A stretch of 64,000 nucleotides of DNA from the NCBI GenBank assembly GCA_943371965.1, contig CALRWV020000012.1, positions 15,531 through 79,530 of the forward strand, in the 5' to 3' direction. Origin of the DNA: CALRWV02 sp943371965 (GTDB lineage: Bacteria > Bacteroidota > JABWAT01). Each line of letters starts with the position of its first letter. The first letter of the stretch is position 1. The position numbers were made by a program, and so were the translations under genes. The notes under the pieces are model-generated. The model ran no database searches and was not told where the DNA came from. It saw nothing but the letters and a program-made list of their open reading frames with translations. Of the stretch, positions 16,576 through 25,725 are shown piece after piece.

Positions 16576-18192
16576 ATGAAAAATCTCAGAAAATATTTTC
16601 TTGTTTCAATCCTTACCGGAAGTTTGTTTTTTATTGCCGGTTTTGGAGTTGGAAGTGCCGACCTGTTTTTTCAGATCACCAAAAACATGGAAATTTTCGG
16701 AAAACTTTACCGCGAAGTCATGGTCAATTACGTTGATGAAATTGATCCTGCCGCGCTTATGAAACACGGAATCGATGCCATGCTTGATGGACTTGATCCT
16801 TATACAGTTTATATGGATGATTCTTCAAATGAAGTTGAACTTCTGATGACCGGAAGTTACGGCGGAGTAGGAATAACGGTTCTGGAAAAGGAAAACCAGA
16901 TTATCATTTCTGATGTAATTGAAGGTTATTCTGCACAAAAAGAAGGGTTGAGATTAGGTGATACAATCGTAAAAGTTGATTCCATTGCCATAAAATCGAT
17001 CAATGAAATGGGAAAACTGGTAAAAGGAAAACCCGGTACACGAATAAAAATGTTCGTGAAAAGGGAAGGATTTCCTGAACCGCTTGAATTTAATCTGACA
17101 CGTGAGAAAATTGAACTGAAAAACGTTCCTGTTGCAACTGTTTTGCCTAACAATATTGGTTATATTCAACTTGCAAGATTCAATAAAAACGCAGCCGAAG
17201 AAGTTAAACAGGCACTGCTGAAATTCAAACCGGAAACTTTGAACGGGCTCATTCTGGATCTGCGCGGAAACCCCGGTGGAAGACTGGATGAAGCTGTTGA
17301 TATTTCGAAAAAGTTTCTTCCCAGAAATTCTATGATCGTTTTTACCAAAGGACGTTCAGAAAGCAGCAATCAGCAGTACCGTTCAGATGAATCACCCATT
17401 TATCCCACAGGAAAAATGATAGTGCTGATTGATTCCATGTCAGCCAGTGCGTCAGAAATTGTTGCGGGAGCTTTGCAGGATCATGACCGTGCAACTTTGG
17501 TTGGAATCAAATCATACGGAAAAGGACTGGTTCAAACTATAGCGCCGGTTGGTTACAACAACTCACTGAAAATTACTACTGCCAGATATTACACACCTTC
17601 CGGAAGATGCATTCAAATTCGGGATATTAATGACAAATCATTAAGAAATTCAAAAACCATTATCGACAGCATCAAAGTGTTCAAAACGGATTCCGGCAGG
17701 GAACTGAAAGAAGCAAATGGAATCATGCCTGATTATATTGTTTCAAACAGCACACTTCCTGAAATTGTAAATGAACTTGAACTGCGCGGCTTATTCTTTG
17801 ATTTCAGTTCCAATTATGCGATTTCAAACCCGACTTTGAATGAAAAATTTGTACTTACAGATAAAATTTTTGAAGATTTCATCAAGTTTGTTGAAAAGGA
17901 AAAATTCACTTCCAAAATGACGGCGTATCAGGTTATTGACGGCCTTAAAGCAAAACTCGAAAAAGACACCGAATTTGCTGCTTTAATTAAAAAACTGGAA
18001 TCATCAAAAGCAGATTTTCACTCTGCAGTTATCAGTGATTTGAAATCACACAAACAGGTGATTTCTGTGAAGCTGAGAAAAGAAATTTTATCAAGAAAAT
18101 TGAATGATCAGGATGTGTTTTTAAATACTTATCAGGAAGATGTTTATATGAAAAATGCCTTGAATTATTTAACAGCTCAGGCGAAAAAATAA
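16576..18192 (+). CDS. C-terminal processing peptidase (S41 family, PDZ-containing)
   Basis: The 538-aa protein has one N-terminal membrane anchor or signal (residues 7-27) and should act in the periplasm. A PDZ domain covers about 90-170 (GSYGGVGITV ... GDTIVKVDSIAIKS). The S41 protease core follows, with the strand GNPGGRLDEAVDIS, the catalytic Ser in DSMSASASEIVAGAL, and the catalytic Lys in SYGKGLVQ. The Ser-Lys dyad is intact. The last 130 residues are an all-helical extension seen in Bacteroidota members. Such proteases trim C-termini of envelope proteins. It lies directly behind tmk, probably by operon arrangement alone. Confidence 0.93.
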   Translation: MKNLRKYFLVSILTGSLFFIAGFGVGSADLFFQITKNMEIFGKLYREVMVNYVDEIDPAALMKHGIDAMLDGLDPYTVYMDDSSNEVELLMTGSYGGVGITVLEKENQIIISDVIEGYSAQKEGLRLGDTIVKVDSIAIKSINEMGKLVKGKPGTRIKMFVKREGFPEPLEFNLTREKIELKNVPVATVLPNNIGYIQLARFNKNAAEEVKQALLKFKPETLNGLILDLRGNPGGRLDEAVDISKKFLPRNSMIVFTKGRSESSNQQYRSDESPIYPTGKMIVLIDSMSASASEIVAGALQDHDRATLVGIKSYGKGLVQTIAPVGYNNSLKITTARYYTPSGRCIQIRDINDKSLRNSKTIIDSIKVFKTDSGRELKEANGIMPDYIVSNSTLPEIVNELELRGLFFDFSSNYAISNPTLNEKFVLTDKIFEDFIKFVEKEKFTSKMTAYQVIDGLKAKLEKDTEFAALIKKLESSKADFHSAVISDLKSHKQVISVKLRKEILSRKLNDQDVFLNTYQEDVYMKNALNYLTAQAKK

Positions 18193-18251
18193 TCAAATTC
18201 GGTGAATCAAAATCAGGGTCTGCAGATCAGATTCCTGATTAAGTAAACTTT

Positions 18252-19625
18252 CTACAGCAATTTCAAATCCTCAGTTCCTTCTGCCAATTCCACTTTCTCA
18301 ATCTGTTCAAATCGTTTTGTTATTTTATCAGTCGTGATATTAATTTCCTGAACATCTTTGCTGACAGTATCAATGTGGGTTGCAAGTCTTGACCATCTGT
18401 CTTTATAACGACCGAATTCGGTGGATAGTAATTTCAACTGTTCCTGAATAACTTTCGCCTGTTTTTGGGTTTCCATATCACGGATAATTGATTGAATGGT
18501 TGTCAGCATTCCCATAAAAGTTGAGGGCGAAACAATCCAGACTTTTTTGTTCTGGGCATACGAAATAATTTCCTGGTGGTAAGAATACAGTTCAGAAAAA
18601 ATTACTTCTGCAGGTAAAAATAAAAGTGCAAGTTCCGCTGTTTCTCCGGTGATAATATATTTCGTGGCAATATCATCAATATGTTTCTTCATATTCTGTT
18701 TGAAATCACGCTGTGCCGTCAATATATCTGCATCAGAAGATTCACGGTTTACCATTCTCTGATAGTTTTCAAGAGGGAATTTTGAATCAACACACAATTT
18801 TCCGATTGGTTCAGGAAGAAATAAAACGGAGTCGGAAATGGTACCGTTGGAAAGTTTGAATTGTGTTTGATACAATCTGTCATTCTTATCACCAAAGACA
18901 GATGACAGAATCTGATTCAACTGGACTTCACCAAACACACCACGTGATTTTTTGTCGTTCAAAACATCTTGAAGTGAAACAACATTTTGGGAGAGCGATT
19001 CGATTTTTTTCTGAGCTTCATCAATCTTGGTAAGTCGGGTTGTTATGTCAAGAAAAGTCTGATTTGTTTTCTCGAATCCTTCTTTCAGATTGTCGGTTAC
19101 TTTTCCTGAAATCAGATCCAGTTTCTGTTCAACTGCCGCAGAAAGTTTTTCGAAATTCTGTGTCATGGATGCAGATGTTTTCTCTTCAAATATTTTAAGC
19201 TGGTTTTGAACTGTTTCCTGTTGTTCTTTCAGTCTGATTAAAATCTGTTCTCCCTGATTTTTGAATTCCTTCAAAAGTGATTCTTTGAACTCTGTTTGTC
19301 CGGAAGTTAGTCGCCGCGAAACTGATTCAAGCTGTTCATTGATTTGTTTTGAATTCTCACTGTTGGTTTTGATTACTTCGGTCAATCGCGTGTTGAGAAT
19401 GTTCAAAATATTTTCACGGAGTTCAGACTGATCTTTGAGAATATCGCGCTGAACGGAATTGAATTTTTCCAGCAACTGTGCACTTTGTTTGCTGCTGGTT
19501 TCATCTAGCATGTTTTTCAATTTCTGAAAATCAATTTCAGATAATGAGAATAATGATTTCTTTGTGAAATTCAGAATTCCCAAAATCAAAACAAGTACCA
19601 GCAATGCAATTATGATAATTTCCAT
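18252..19625 (-). CDS. rmuC: DNA recombination protein RmuC homologue
   Basis: The 457-aa protein has a single N-terminal membrane helix (residues 2-18). A long coiled coil with a repeated ENILNILNTR/QEQL pattern extends to about residue 220. The RmuC core follows at about 225-410, with KSRGVFGEVQLNQILSSVFG, CVDSKFPLENYQRMV and the AQNKKVWIVSPSTFMGML segment. RmuC proteins are linked to suppression of inversion-type recombination and have a predicted endonuclease-like fold. A -7-like TATCTTTG lies at plus 19646-19653, about 20 bp before the start, without a clear TTG upstream. Confidence 0.93.
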   Translation of the reverse strand: MEIIIIALLVLVLILGILNFTKKSLFSLSEIDFQKLKNMLDETSSKQSAQLLEKFNSVQRDILKDQSELRENILNILNTRLTEVIKTNSENSKQINEQLESVSRRLTSGQTEFKESLLKEFKNQGEQILIRLKEQQETVQNQLKIFEEKTSASMTQNFEKLSAAVEQKLDLISGKVTDNLKEGFEKTNQTFLDITTRLTKIDEAQKKIESLSQNVVSLQDVLNDKKSRGVFGEVQLNQILSSVFGDKNDRLYQTQFKLSNGTISDSVLFLPEPIGKLCVDSKFPLENYQRMVNRESSDADILTAQRDFKQNMKKHIDDIATKYIITGETAELALLFLPAEVIFSELYSYHQEIISYAQNKKVWIVSPSTFMGMLTTIQSIIRDMETQKQAKVIQEQLKLLSTEFGRYKDRWSRLATHIDTVSKDVQEINITTDKITKRFEQIEKVELAEGTEDLKLL

Positions 19626-19673
19626 TTTTCTCTCAGATTAAAGCGCAAAGATAATTAAACTTTATGATTAGAC

Positions 19674-20774
19674 TCATTCGCGGTAAAATCCATTCATTCC
19701 ACCAACCAAATATCTTACTTTTTGAAATCCTGCATTTTTTAGTATTTCCGCAGCTTTTTTACTTCTTGTTCCGGCTTGGCAGTAAAAAACTATTTCTTCA
19801 TTTTTGGGAAGTGTTTCCAGTTTTGATTCCAAAGTGCCGAGCTGAATTAAAATGCTTTTTTCGATTCTGGAAACTTCAGCTTCCTTTGGTTCCCTTACAT
19901 CAATCAGCATGATTTTTTCACTAAGAATTTTTTTCCGAAGTTCCAGAGCAGAAATTTCAATAGATTTATTTTCAGAAATCCCGCAAAAAAAATCATAATC
20001 AATTGGTTCTGTTATTGACGGATGTTTCCCGCAAACTGGACAATTCGGATCTTTTTTGAATTTCATTTCATCGAAACTCATTTTCAGTGAATCAAAAATC
20101 AGAAGCCGACCAACCAACGGATTTCCAATATTCAAAATAACTTTGATGACTTCATTTGCTTGTATGGTTCCTGCAATTCCAGGCAAAACTCCAATTACAC
20201 CAGTTTCAGAGCAATTCTGAATAAGTCCGTCTTTGGGTGGAAACGGAAACAAGCAACGGTAACAGGGTCCAAATTCTGAATTGAAAACGGAAACCTGACC
20301 TTCAAATTTATGTATTGATCCGTAAATCAACGGTTTTTTCAGAAAAACACAGCAATCATTCAGTAAATATCGGGTAGGAAAATTATCAGTTCCGTCAACA
20401 ATCAGATCAAATCCGGAAAGAATTTTCAATGCATTCGTTCCTGTGAGTTTTTCAGTGAATATTTTAACAGAAATAGTTGGGTTCAAGTCAAGAATGGTAT
20501 CTTTTGCAGATTCACTTTTTAATTTTCCAACCGAAGTTGATTTGTGAATTATTTGACGGTGAAGGTTTGATTCATCAACCCGGTCAAAATCTGCAATCCC
20601 GATTTTTCCTATACCTGCCGATGTGAGGTACATCAAAACCGGGGAACCCAATCCTCCAGCTCCAACTACCAAAACAGAAGAGTCTTTGAGTTTCTGTTGA
20701 CCTTCCAACCCAATTTCTGAAAGCAAAATGTGGCGAGAGTAGCGGTTTAATTCCTGTTTTGATAATGAGTTCAT
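19674..20774 (-). CDS. MoeB/ThiF-type E1-like adenylyltransferase fused to a rhodanese domain
   Basis: The 366-aa protein joins two domains. The E1-like part (about 1-255) has the nucleotide motif VVGAGGLGSPVLMYL, the ESNLHRQI helix, the DGTDNFPTRYLLND segment and two CxxC zinc pairs (CYRC and CPVC). The C-terminal rhodanese domain (about 265-366) has the catalytic Cys in VFYCQAGTRSKKA. Such MoeB-rhodanese fusions adenylate the C-terminal GlyGly of a small sulfur-carrier protein and pass sulfur to it, for molybdopterin, thiamine or tRNA thiolation. No MoaD, ThiS or other partner is in the window, so the pathway is open. Confidence 0.93.
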   Translation of the reverse strand: MNSLSKQELNRYSRHILLSEIGLEGQQKLKDSSVLVVGAGGLGSPVLMYLTSAGIGKIGIADFDRVDESNLHRQIIHKSTSVGKLKSESAKDTILDLNPTISVKIFTEKLTGTNALKILSGFDLIVDGTDNFPTRYLLNDCCVFLKKPLIYGSIHKFEGQVSVFNSEFGPCYRCLFPFPPKDGLIQNCSETGVIGVLPGIAGTIQANEVIKVILNIGNPLVGRLLIFDSLKMSFDEMKFKKDPNCPVCGKHPSITEPIDYDFFCGISENKSIEISALELRKKILSEKIMLIDVREPKEAEVSRIEKSILIQLGTLESKLETLPKNEEIVFYCQAGTRSKKAAEILKNAGFQKVRYLVGGMNGFYRE

Positions 20775-21141
20775 ATATGGATAAAAATAGAAGTTTGAGT
20801 AATTAAAAACGAATGGCTGTTTTTCTCTTTTCCTGTTTGAATCTCGGTCGACTGAAATCAGGAATTTTTATTTTAGTTTAATTCGGGGAATTTTCGCCGA
20901 AATAAAGCTGATAGCGTACGGAAACTTTATTCATCTTATAAAGAAACCTGGCTCTTGATATTCAATAAGATATAGCGAAGATTTAAATTGGTTGAAAGCT
21001 TGGCAATCAAATCAGGTGGATAAAGCTTTAAATTATACGACTTTGGTTGATATTTAAGCCTCTCACCCCTATTTTTGCCAACTTTCGAAAAATTTAACAG
21101 TAGATTTTCAGGCAGAAAAAGCCTTTCAGGAGTTACTTTGT
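20775..21141. other. Gene-free stretch between divergent genes
   Basis: The stretch separates the minus-strand MoeB gene from the plus-strand chaperone gene. It holds the promoter at 21047-21077. I see no coding potential, tRNA or recognised RNA element in the remainder. Confidence 0.4.
21047..21077 (+). promoter_or_regulatory. Bacteroidota-type promoter of the PpiD/SurA-like gene
   Basis: TTG (21047-21049) is followed after exactly 20 nt by TATTTTTG (21070-21077), a full match to TAnnTTTG. The ATG lies 64 bp further on. Confidence 0.6.
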
Positions 21142-23241
21142 ATGGCAGTTTTGAACAGAATGAGAAGCATGACTCATGTCATTTTATATATTCTTCTTTT
21201 TTCATTTTTAGGACTAATTATTTTTGAATGGGGAATGGACTATTTGGGTCTTTCCTTCAGATCACACAATGGCAGCATTGCCGGTACGGTAAACGACAAA
21301 CAAATTTCAAGGGAAGAATTGAATTTGGTTTACAAACGTATTCTTGATAATTACAAACAAAGAAACAAAGACGCTGAAATTGACCCTTCATTGGATCAGA
21401 TGATTCAGGATGAAGCCTGGAATCAGTTGGTAAGCAGAACTTTGATTCAGGAAGCAATCCATAATGCAGGATTGAAAGTTACTGATCAGGAATTATATGA
21501 CTGGGTTATGAGCGAAAATCCTCCTACAATGATCCGTCAGCAGTTTACCGATAAAAACGGCCAGATAAATAAAGCTGCTCTTCAGGAAGCAATGAATTCA
21601 CCAGAAAACAAGGCTGTTTGGGCACAATTTGATAAAATGGCACGTGAAGAAAAACTCAGTCTTAAATATCAGAACCTGATTGCAAATATGGTTACGGTTT
21701 CTCCTGTTGAAGTGATGAACAAGTATTCTGAAGATAATTCAAAAGCAAAAGTGGATTACATTCTTTTTGCACCGGAGCAGATTGCCGATACTTTGGTTAA
21801 TTTAACTGACTCTGATATCGAAAAATTTTATAACAGCAAAAAAGAAGAATTCAAACAGAAAGAAATGAGAAGTTTCAAATTTGTTGTATTTCCTACACTT
21901 CCAACAAAAGAGGATTCAATTGATGCCTTAGCTGAAATACAAAAAGCAACTGATGATTTTAAAACCACAACAGATGATAGTTCATTTGTCTTGTTGCATA
22001 AAACAGAAAAACCTTATACATCAGCATGGTTTTCAAGAGGTGAACTTTCAGATCCGAAAGAAGTTGTATTTGACCTTGCAAAAGGTGCAACTCTTCAGGT
22101 AAAGGATCAGGAAGGTTTCCATATCATGAAAGTTCAGGACGTTCGTGAAGGAAAAGCAACCAATTACAGAGCCCGTCACATTTTGATAAAACCAAAAGGT
22201 GCTACCAATGCTGATACTGCTGCTGCAAAAGTGGAACTTGAAGCTATTAAAAAATCTTTGAATGGCTCAAAAAACCTTGAAGAAGCTTTTATTGCTGCCG
22301 CACAATCCAGATCTCAGGATGGTTCTGCCTATAAAGGTGGAGATTTGGGATGGTTTAAAGAAGGCGCAATGGTTAAACCATTTGAAAATGCAGTTAAAAG
22401 TGGAAAACTAAACACTATGGTTGGTCCGGTAAAATCCCAGTTCGGATGGCATCTGATTTATATTACCGGCAAAGACAACAAAGAAGTTAAGGTAACTGAA
22501 ATCACCAGAAATATCAGACCAAGCGGAAAAACACTTCGTCTTGCAAAGCAGAATGCAGAAGATTTCGTTTTCATGGCTGGAGAACAGGGATTTGAAAAAG
22601 AAGCAGAAACCAGAAAAATTGAAGTAAAAACAAGTACCCCGATTTTGAAAAAAGGGTCTGCTCAAGGACTTGCATTTAACTTTTCTTTAAATGACTGGTT
22701 GTTCAGATCTTCGGTAGGAACAATTTCAGATGCGATTGATGGTCAAAATGTTATCATTGTTGCTAAAGTGGAAGAAATTACACCTGAAGGATTTGCTCCA
22801 CTGACAGATCAACTTAAAGAATCTTTGAAACCACGTGCCTTAAGGGAAAAGAAATTTGATTATCAGCTTGAGAGAGCTGAAAAAATTGCAGCGGAAATTG
22901 GAAATAATCTGGTTGCAGCAAGTGCAAAAGACCCAAATCTGGTTGTAAGAACAACAGATGAATTTGCTGTTTCAGGAACTCCTTCGGGAATCGGAAAAGA
23001 TCCTGTATTTATCGGAGAGTCGTTTAAATTGAATGCCGGTGAAACCTCGAAACCATTCAAGGGATTACGCGGAATTTACCTCATTCAATCAAAAACCAAA
23101 ACTTCAGCAGATATGGCTGCATTTGAAGCGCAAAAGGAATCAATTTATCTTCAGCTTGTTTCCAGCAAAAAAGCTGAATTTTCGAATGGATTGCTTGAAG
23201 CACTGAAAACAAATGCCAAAATTGAAGACAAACGTGATTAA
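21142..23241 (+). CDS. Membrane-anchored periplasmic peptidyl-prolyl isomerase/chaperone (PpiD/SurA-like)
   Basis: The 699-aa protein has one N-terminal transmembrane helix (about residues 12-33), then a SurA-N-like helical chaperone region (about 45-200) with the SREELNLVYKRILDNY pattern. A PpiC parvulin domain lies near 345-450 (YRARHILIKPKGA ... GGDLGWFKEGAMVKPFENAV ... SQFGWHLIYITG). A second, more diverged parvulin-like region seems to lie at about 240-335 (SAWFSRGELSDPKEVVFDL). This is the architecture of PpiD in Bacteroidota, which helps newly secreted outer-membrane proteins fold. It is monocistronic, between the promoter at 21047 and a strong terminator at 23275. Confidence 0.9.
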   Translation: MAVLNRMRSMTHVILYILLFSFLGLIIFEWGMDYLGLSFRSHNGSIAGTVNDKQISREELNLVYKRILDNYKQRNKDAEIDPSLDQMIQDEAWNQLVSRTLIQEAIHNAGLKVTDQELYDWVMSENPPTMIRQQFTDKNGQINKAALQEAMNSPENKAVWAQFDKMAREEKLSLKYQNLIANMVTVSPVEVMNKYSEDNSKAKVDYILFAPEQIADTLVNLTDSDIEKFYNSKKEEFKQKEMRSFKFVVFPTLPTKEDSIDALAEIQKATDDFKTTTDDSSFVLLHKTEKPYTSAWFSRGELSDPKEVVFDLAKGATLQVKDQEGFHIMKVQDVREGKATNYRARHILIKPKGATNADTAAAKVELEAIKKSLNGSKNLEEAFIAAAQSRSQDGSAYKGGDLGWFKEGAMVKPFENAVKSGKLNTMVGPVKSQFGWHLIYITGKDNKEVKVTEITRNIRPSGKTLRLAKQNAEDFVFMAGEQGFEKEAETRKIEVKTSTPILKKGSAQGLAFNFSLNDWLFRSSVGTISDAIDGQNVIIVAKVEEITPEGFAPLTDQLKESLKPRALREKKFDYQLERAEKIAAEIGNNLVAASAKDPNLVVRTTDEFAVSGTPSGIGKDPVFIGESFKLNAGETSKPFKGLRGIYLIQSKTKTSADMAAFEAQKESIYLQLVSSKKAEFSNGLLEALKTNAKIEDKRD

Positions 23242-23274
23242 TTTTTTCTGAATTAATCAAGAAAACAGGTTTTT

Positions 23275-23304
23275 AAAAGGGCAATCTTACGGTTGCCCTT
23301 TTTT
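23275..23304 (+). terminator. Intrinsic terminator after the PpiD-like gene
   Basis: A 10-bp stem AAAAGGGCAA (23275-23284) pairs with TTGCCCTTTT (23293-23302) around an 8-nt loop, inside a T-rich tail. It lies 34 bp after the stop codon. Confidence 0.85.
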
Positions 23305-23332
23305 GTTTCAGGAAAATCAAAAGATATTTTTT

Positions 23333-23989
23333 ATGGAAACTTTTCTCGGATATAATCTCGAAAAACACAGTATTGAGCTTCACGGGAAAAATTACACTCT
23401 CGCAATGGTTCACAATGCGTATGATTTACTTGACAAAATTGACCCAAAAGCTTTTGCGGTAGATGAAAAAATGCCCTACTGGGCTGAAATCTGGTCGGGA
23501 AGTGTAATACTTTCAAAATGGATTCTGAGCAAGAATTATGGAAAAGAACTGACTTTTCTTGAAATTGGGGCAGGTGTTGGTCCTGTTTCAGCAATATTAA
23601 CTTCAAACGGTTATCACTGTACTGCTACGGATTACGATGAGGACGCCTTGAAATTCTGTGAATTGAATGCAGAATTGAATGGCGGCTCACAAAATTTAAA
23701 AACAGCTTTTCTCGATTGGCGTAAACCAACATTAAAGGAAAAGTATGATTTCATTGTCGGGTCGGATATTATTTATGAAGTACGGAATATTTTGCCGATT
23801 TTAGATGTAGTCAGCCTAAATCTGAAACCAGGCGGGAAATTCTATTTCTCAGATCCGGGAAGACGCCCAATGTCGCATTTGAGAACTTTGGTTCGGGAAG
23901 CAGATTTCAAATTGTCTGTTGTCTATGAAGAGCAGTTCGCTTTCAGGCATTCCGATCAGCTGGTTTCGATTTATTGTCTGGAAGTTTGA
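23333..23989 (+). CDS. Class I SAM-dependent methyltransferase (METTL/PrmA-like)
   Basis: The 218-aa protein shows the SAM motif I FLEIGAGVGPVSAIL near residues 78-92, the acidic loop TATDYDEDALKFCELNAELN near 103-122, and motif IV with IVGSDIIYEV near 143-152. The order YWAEIWSGSVILSKW before motif I is typical of the Methyltransf_16 group, which methylates protein lysine residues, so a protein substrate is likely but unproven. I chose the ATG at 23333; in-frame TTG at 23303 would start inside the terminator. aroK follows after 63 bp. Confidence 0.85.
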   Translation: METFLGYNLEKHSIELHGKNYTLAMVHNAYDLLDKIDPKAFAVDEKMPYWAEIWSGSVILSKWILSKNYGKELTFLEIGAGVGPVSAILTSNGYHCTATDYDEDALKFCELNAELNGGSQNLKTAFLDWRKPTLKEKYDFIVGSDIIYEVRNILPILDVVSLNLKPGGKFYFSDPGRRPMSHLRTLVREADFKLSVVYEEQFAFRHSDQLVSIYCLEV

Positions 23990-24052
23990 TTTTTTTGAAA
24001 ACTGACAATGGACAAATGTAGAAACAATATTCAAGCAAAAAACTGAAATCCA

Positions 24053-24592
24053 ATGAGTTTACCAAAACGTATTTATCTAACAGGTTTTATGGCTGCCGGA
24101 AAATCGACAATCGGGCAGATTCTGGCAAATACGATTGGTTATGATTTTATCGATCTGGATCATCTGATCATCGAAAAAGAGAACTTGGCTGTTGCAGAAA
24201 TTTTCAGAACCAAAGGTGAAATTTATTTTCGAAATACTGAAAGTCTTTGGCTGAAAGAAATTTCAAAGCGGGAAAACATCATCATTTCTTTGGGTGGCGG
24301 AACCGTTTGTTTTAATGACAACATTTCAGTCATCAGACAATTAGGTCTGCTGGTTTATCTGAGAGTTTCAAACAGAGCCATTTTCCAACGGGTTAAGGCA
24401 AAACGTGACCGGCCTTTATTTCTTGATGGTTCCGGAAATCTTCTTCCTGATGATGAAATCAAACAGAAAATCAATGACCTTTTGGAAAAAAGAAATCCGT
24501 TTTATGAACAGGCCGATCTGATTTATGATACATTTGACAATGAAATCGGTTTTGTAGTTGAAGGACTGAAAAGGAGACTGGTTAATAATTAA
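24053..24592 (+). CDS. aroK: Shikimate kinase
   Basis: The 179-aa enzyme phosphorylates shikimate to shikimate-3-phosphate with ATP. It has the P-loop GFMAAGKSTIG (residues 11-21), the shikimate-binding FIDLDHLI and the FRNTESLWL segment, the ISLGGGTVC motif near 78-86, and the lid arginines in VKAKRDRPLF. Its stop codon is directly followed by the aroB start, so the two form a shikimate-pathway unit. Confidence 0.96.
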   Translation: MSLPKRIYLTGFMAAGKSTIGQILANTIGYDFIDLDHLIIEKENLAVAEIFRTKGEIYFRNTESLWLKEISKRENIIISLGGGTVCFNDNISVIRQLGLLVYLRVSNRAIFQRVKAKRDRPLFLDGSGNLLPDDEIKQKINDLLEKRNPFYEQADLIYDTFDNEIGFVVEGLKRRLVNN

Positions 24593-25693
24593 ATGAAACA
24601 GCAGACGTTAAATCATTCGTTGGGACAAACACAGATTTTTATTTTGGAAAATTTTGATTTCAATTCATTTATGAAATCAATTTCTTCCCTGAAAATTGCT
24701 TTGGTTGATGAAAACCTGTTTGCAATCCTTTCAACAACAAAACCGGATTTCCTGAAACTGTTTGATTCCGTGATAACAATTCCAGAAGGGGAAAATTCAA
24801 AAAGTTTTGATCAGTATATTGTTATTGTTGACCGTCTGTTTCAGTTAAAGGCAGATAGGTCAACCCATCTTTTTGCAGTTGGTGGTGGTGTTACCGGTGA
24901 TCTGACAGGATTTGTGGCATCAACATTTATGCGTGGAGTTCCTTATATCCAAATTCCAACAACACTGCTTTCACAGATTGACAGTTCAATTGGCGGGAAA
25001 ACCGGCATCAACCATCCAGCCGGGAAAAATCTGATCGGGAGTATTTATCAACCCAAATTTATTCTGATCGACCCTTCATTTTTAAAAACACTTCCTGAGC
25101 GTGAAGTGATTTCTGCATTGGGTGAAATGGTAAAGTATACTTTGCTGAACTCATCGGAAAGATTTGAAGAACTGAAAAATTATTTGAGTGAACATTCTCC
25201 GTATCACCTGCTCAATTTTGATTTTGATATTCTGGTAAACTGGATACAGTACTGTGTTGAAATCAAAAAACAAATTGTTGAACTTGATGAGCATGAAAAA
25301 AATATAAGGGCGCTGTTAAACCTTGGGCATACCTTCGGTCATGCAGTTGAGAAACATTACGGTTACGAAAATATCCGTCACGGAGAAGCTGTTTCGGTTG
25401 GAATGCTGTTTGTTTCCTACCTTTCACTTCATCTGGAGCGGATTACCAAAGATCAGTTTGAAGATATATATTTTTGCCTTAAATCAATTCTGCCTTTTGC
25501 TCCTTTTACGGTGAATTGGAATGAAGACAAAATTTTCAGTTACCTTTTGAAAGATAAGAAAAATCAGTCCGGCTCACTGAAATGGATTTTACCGAAAAGA
25601 ATTGGCGAATGCGAAATTGTTGAACTTTCTGACTTTGAACTGATCAAAACTACAATTAGACAATTTCACTATGAATTTCTGAAATGGCACTGA
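24593..25693 (+). CDS. aroB: 3-dehydroquinate synthase
   Basis: The 366-aa enzyme converts DAHP to 3-dehydroquinate using NAD and a metal ion. Family signatures include the nucleotide-binding GGGVTGDLTGFVASTFMRGVP region near 100-120, QIDSSIGGKTGINHP near 127-141 and a metal-binding LNLGHTFGHAVE near 241-252. The later motif IRHGEAVSVGM is also present. There is no intergenic space after aroK. Confidence 0.96.
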   Translation: MKQQTLNHSLGQTQIFILENFDFNSFMKSISSLKIALVDENLFAILSTTKPDFLKLFDSVITIPEGENSKSFDQYIVIVDRLFQLKADRSTHLFAVGGGVTGDLTGFVASTFMRGVPYIQIPTTLLSQIDSSIGGKTGINHPAGKNLIGSIYQPKFILIDPSFLKTLPEREVISALGEMVKYTLLNSSERFEELKNYLSEHSPYHLLNFDFDILVNWIQYCVEIKKQIVELDEHEKNIRALLNLGHTFGHAVEKHYGYENIRHGEAVSVGMLFVSYLSLHLERITKDQFEDIYFCLKSILPFAPFTVNWNEDKIFSYLLKDKKNQSGSLKWILPKRIGECEIVELSDFELIKTTIRQFHYEFLKWH

Positions 25694-25725
25694 TTATTAT
25701 TACGAATTAAAATTAACATTTACGA

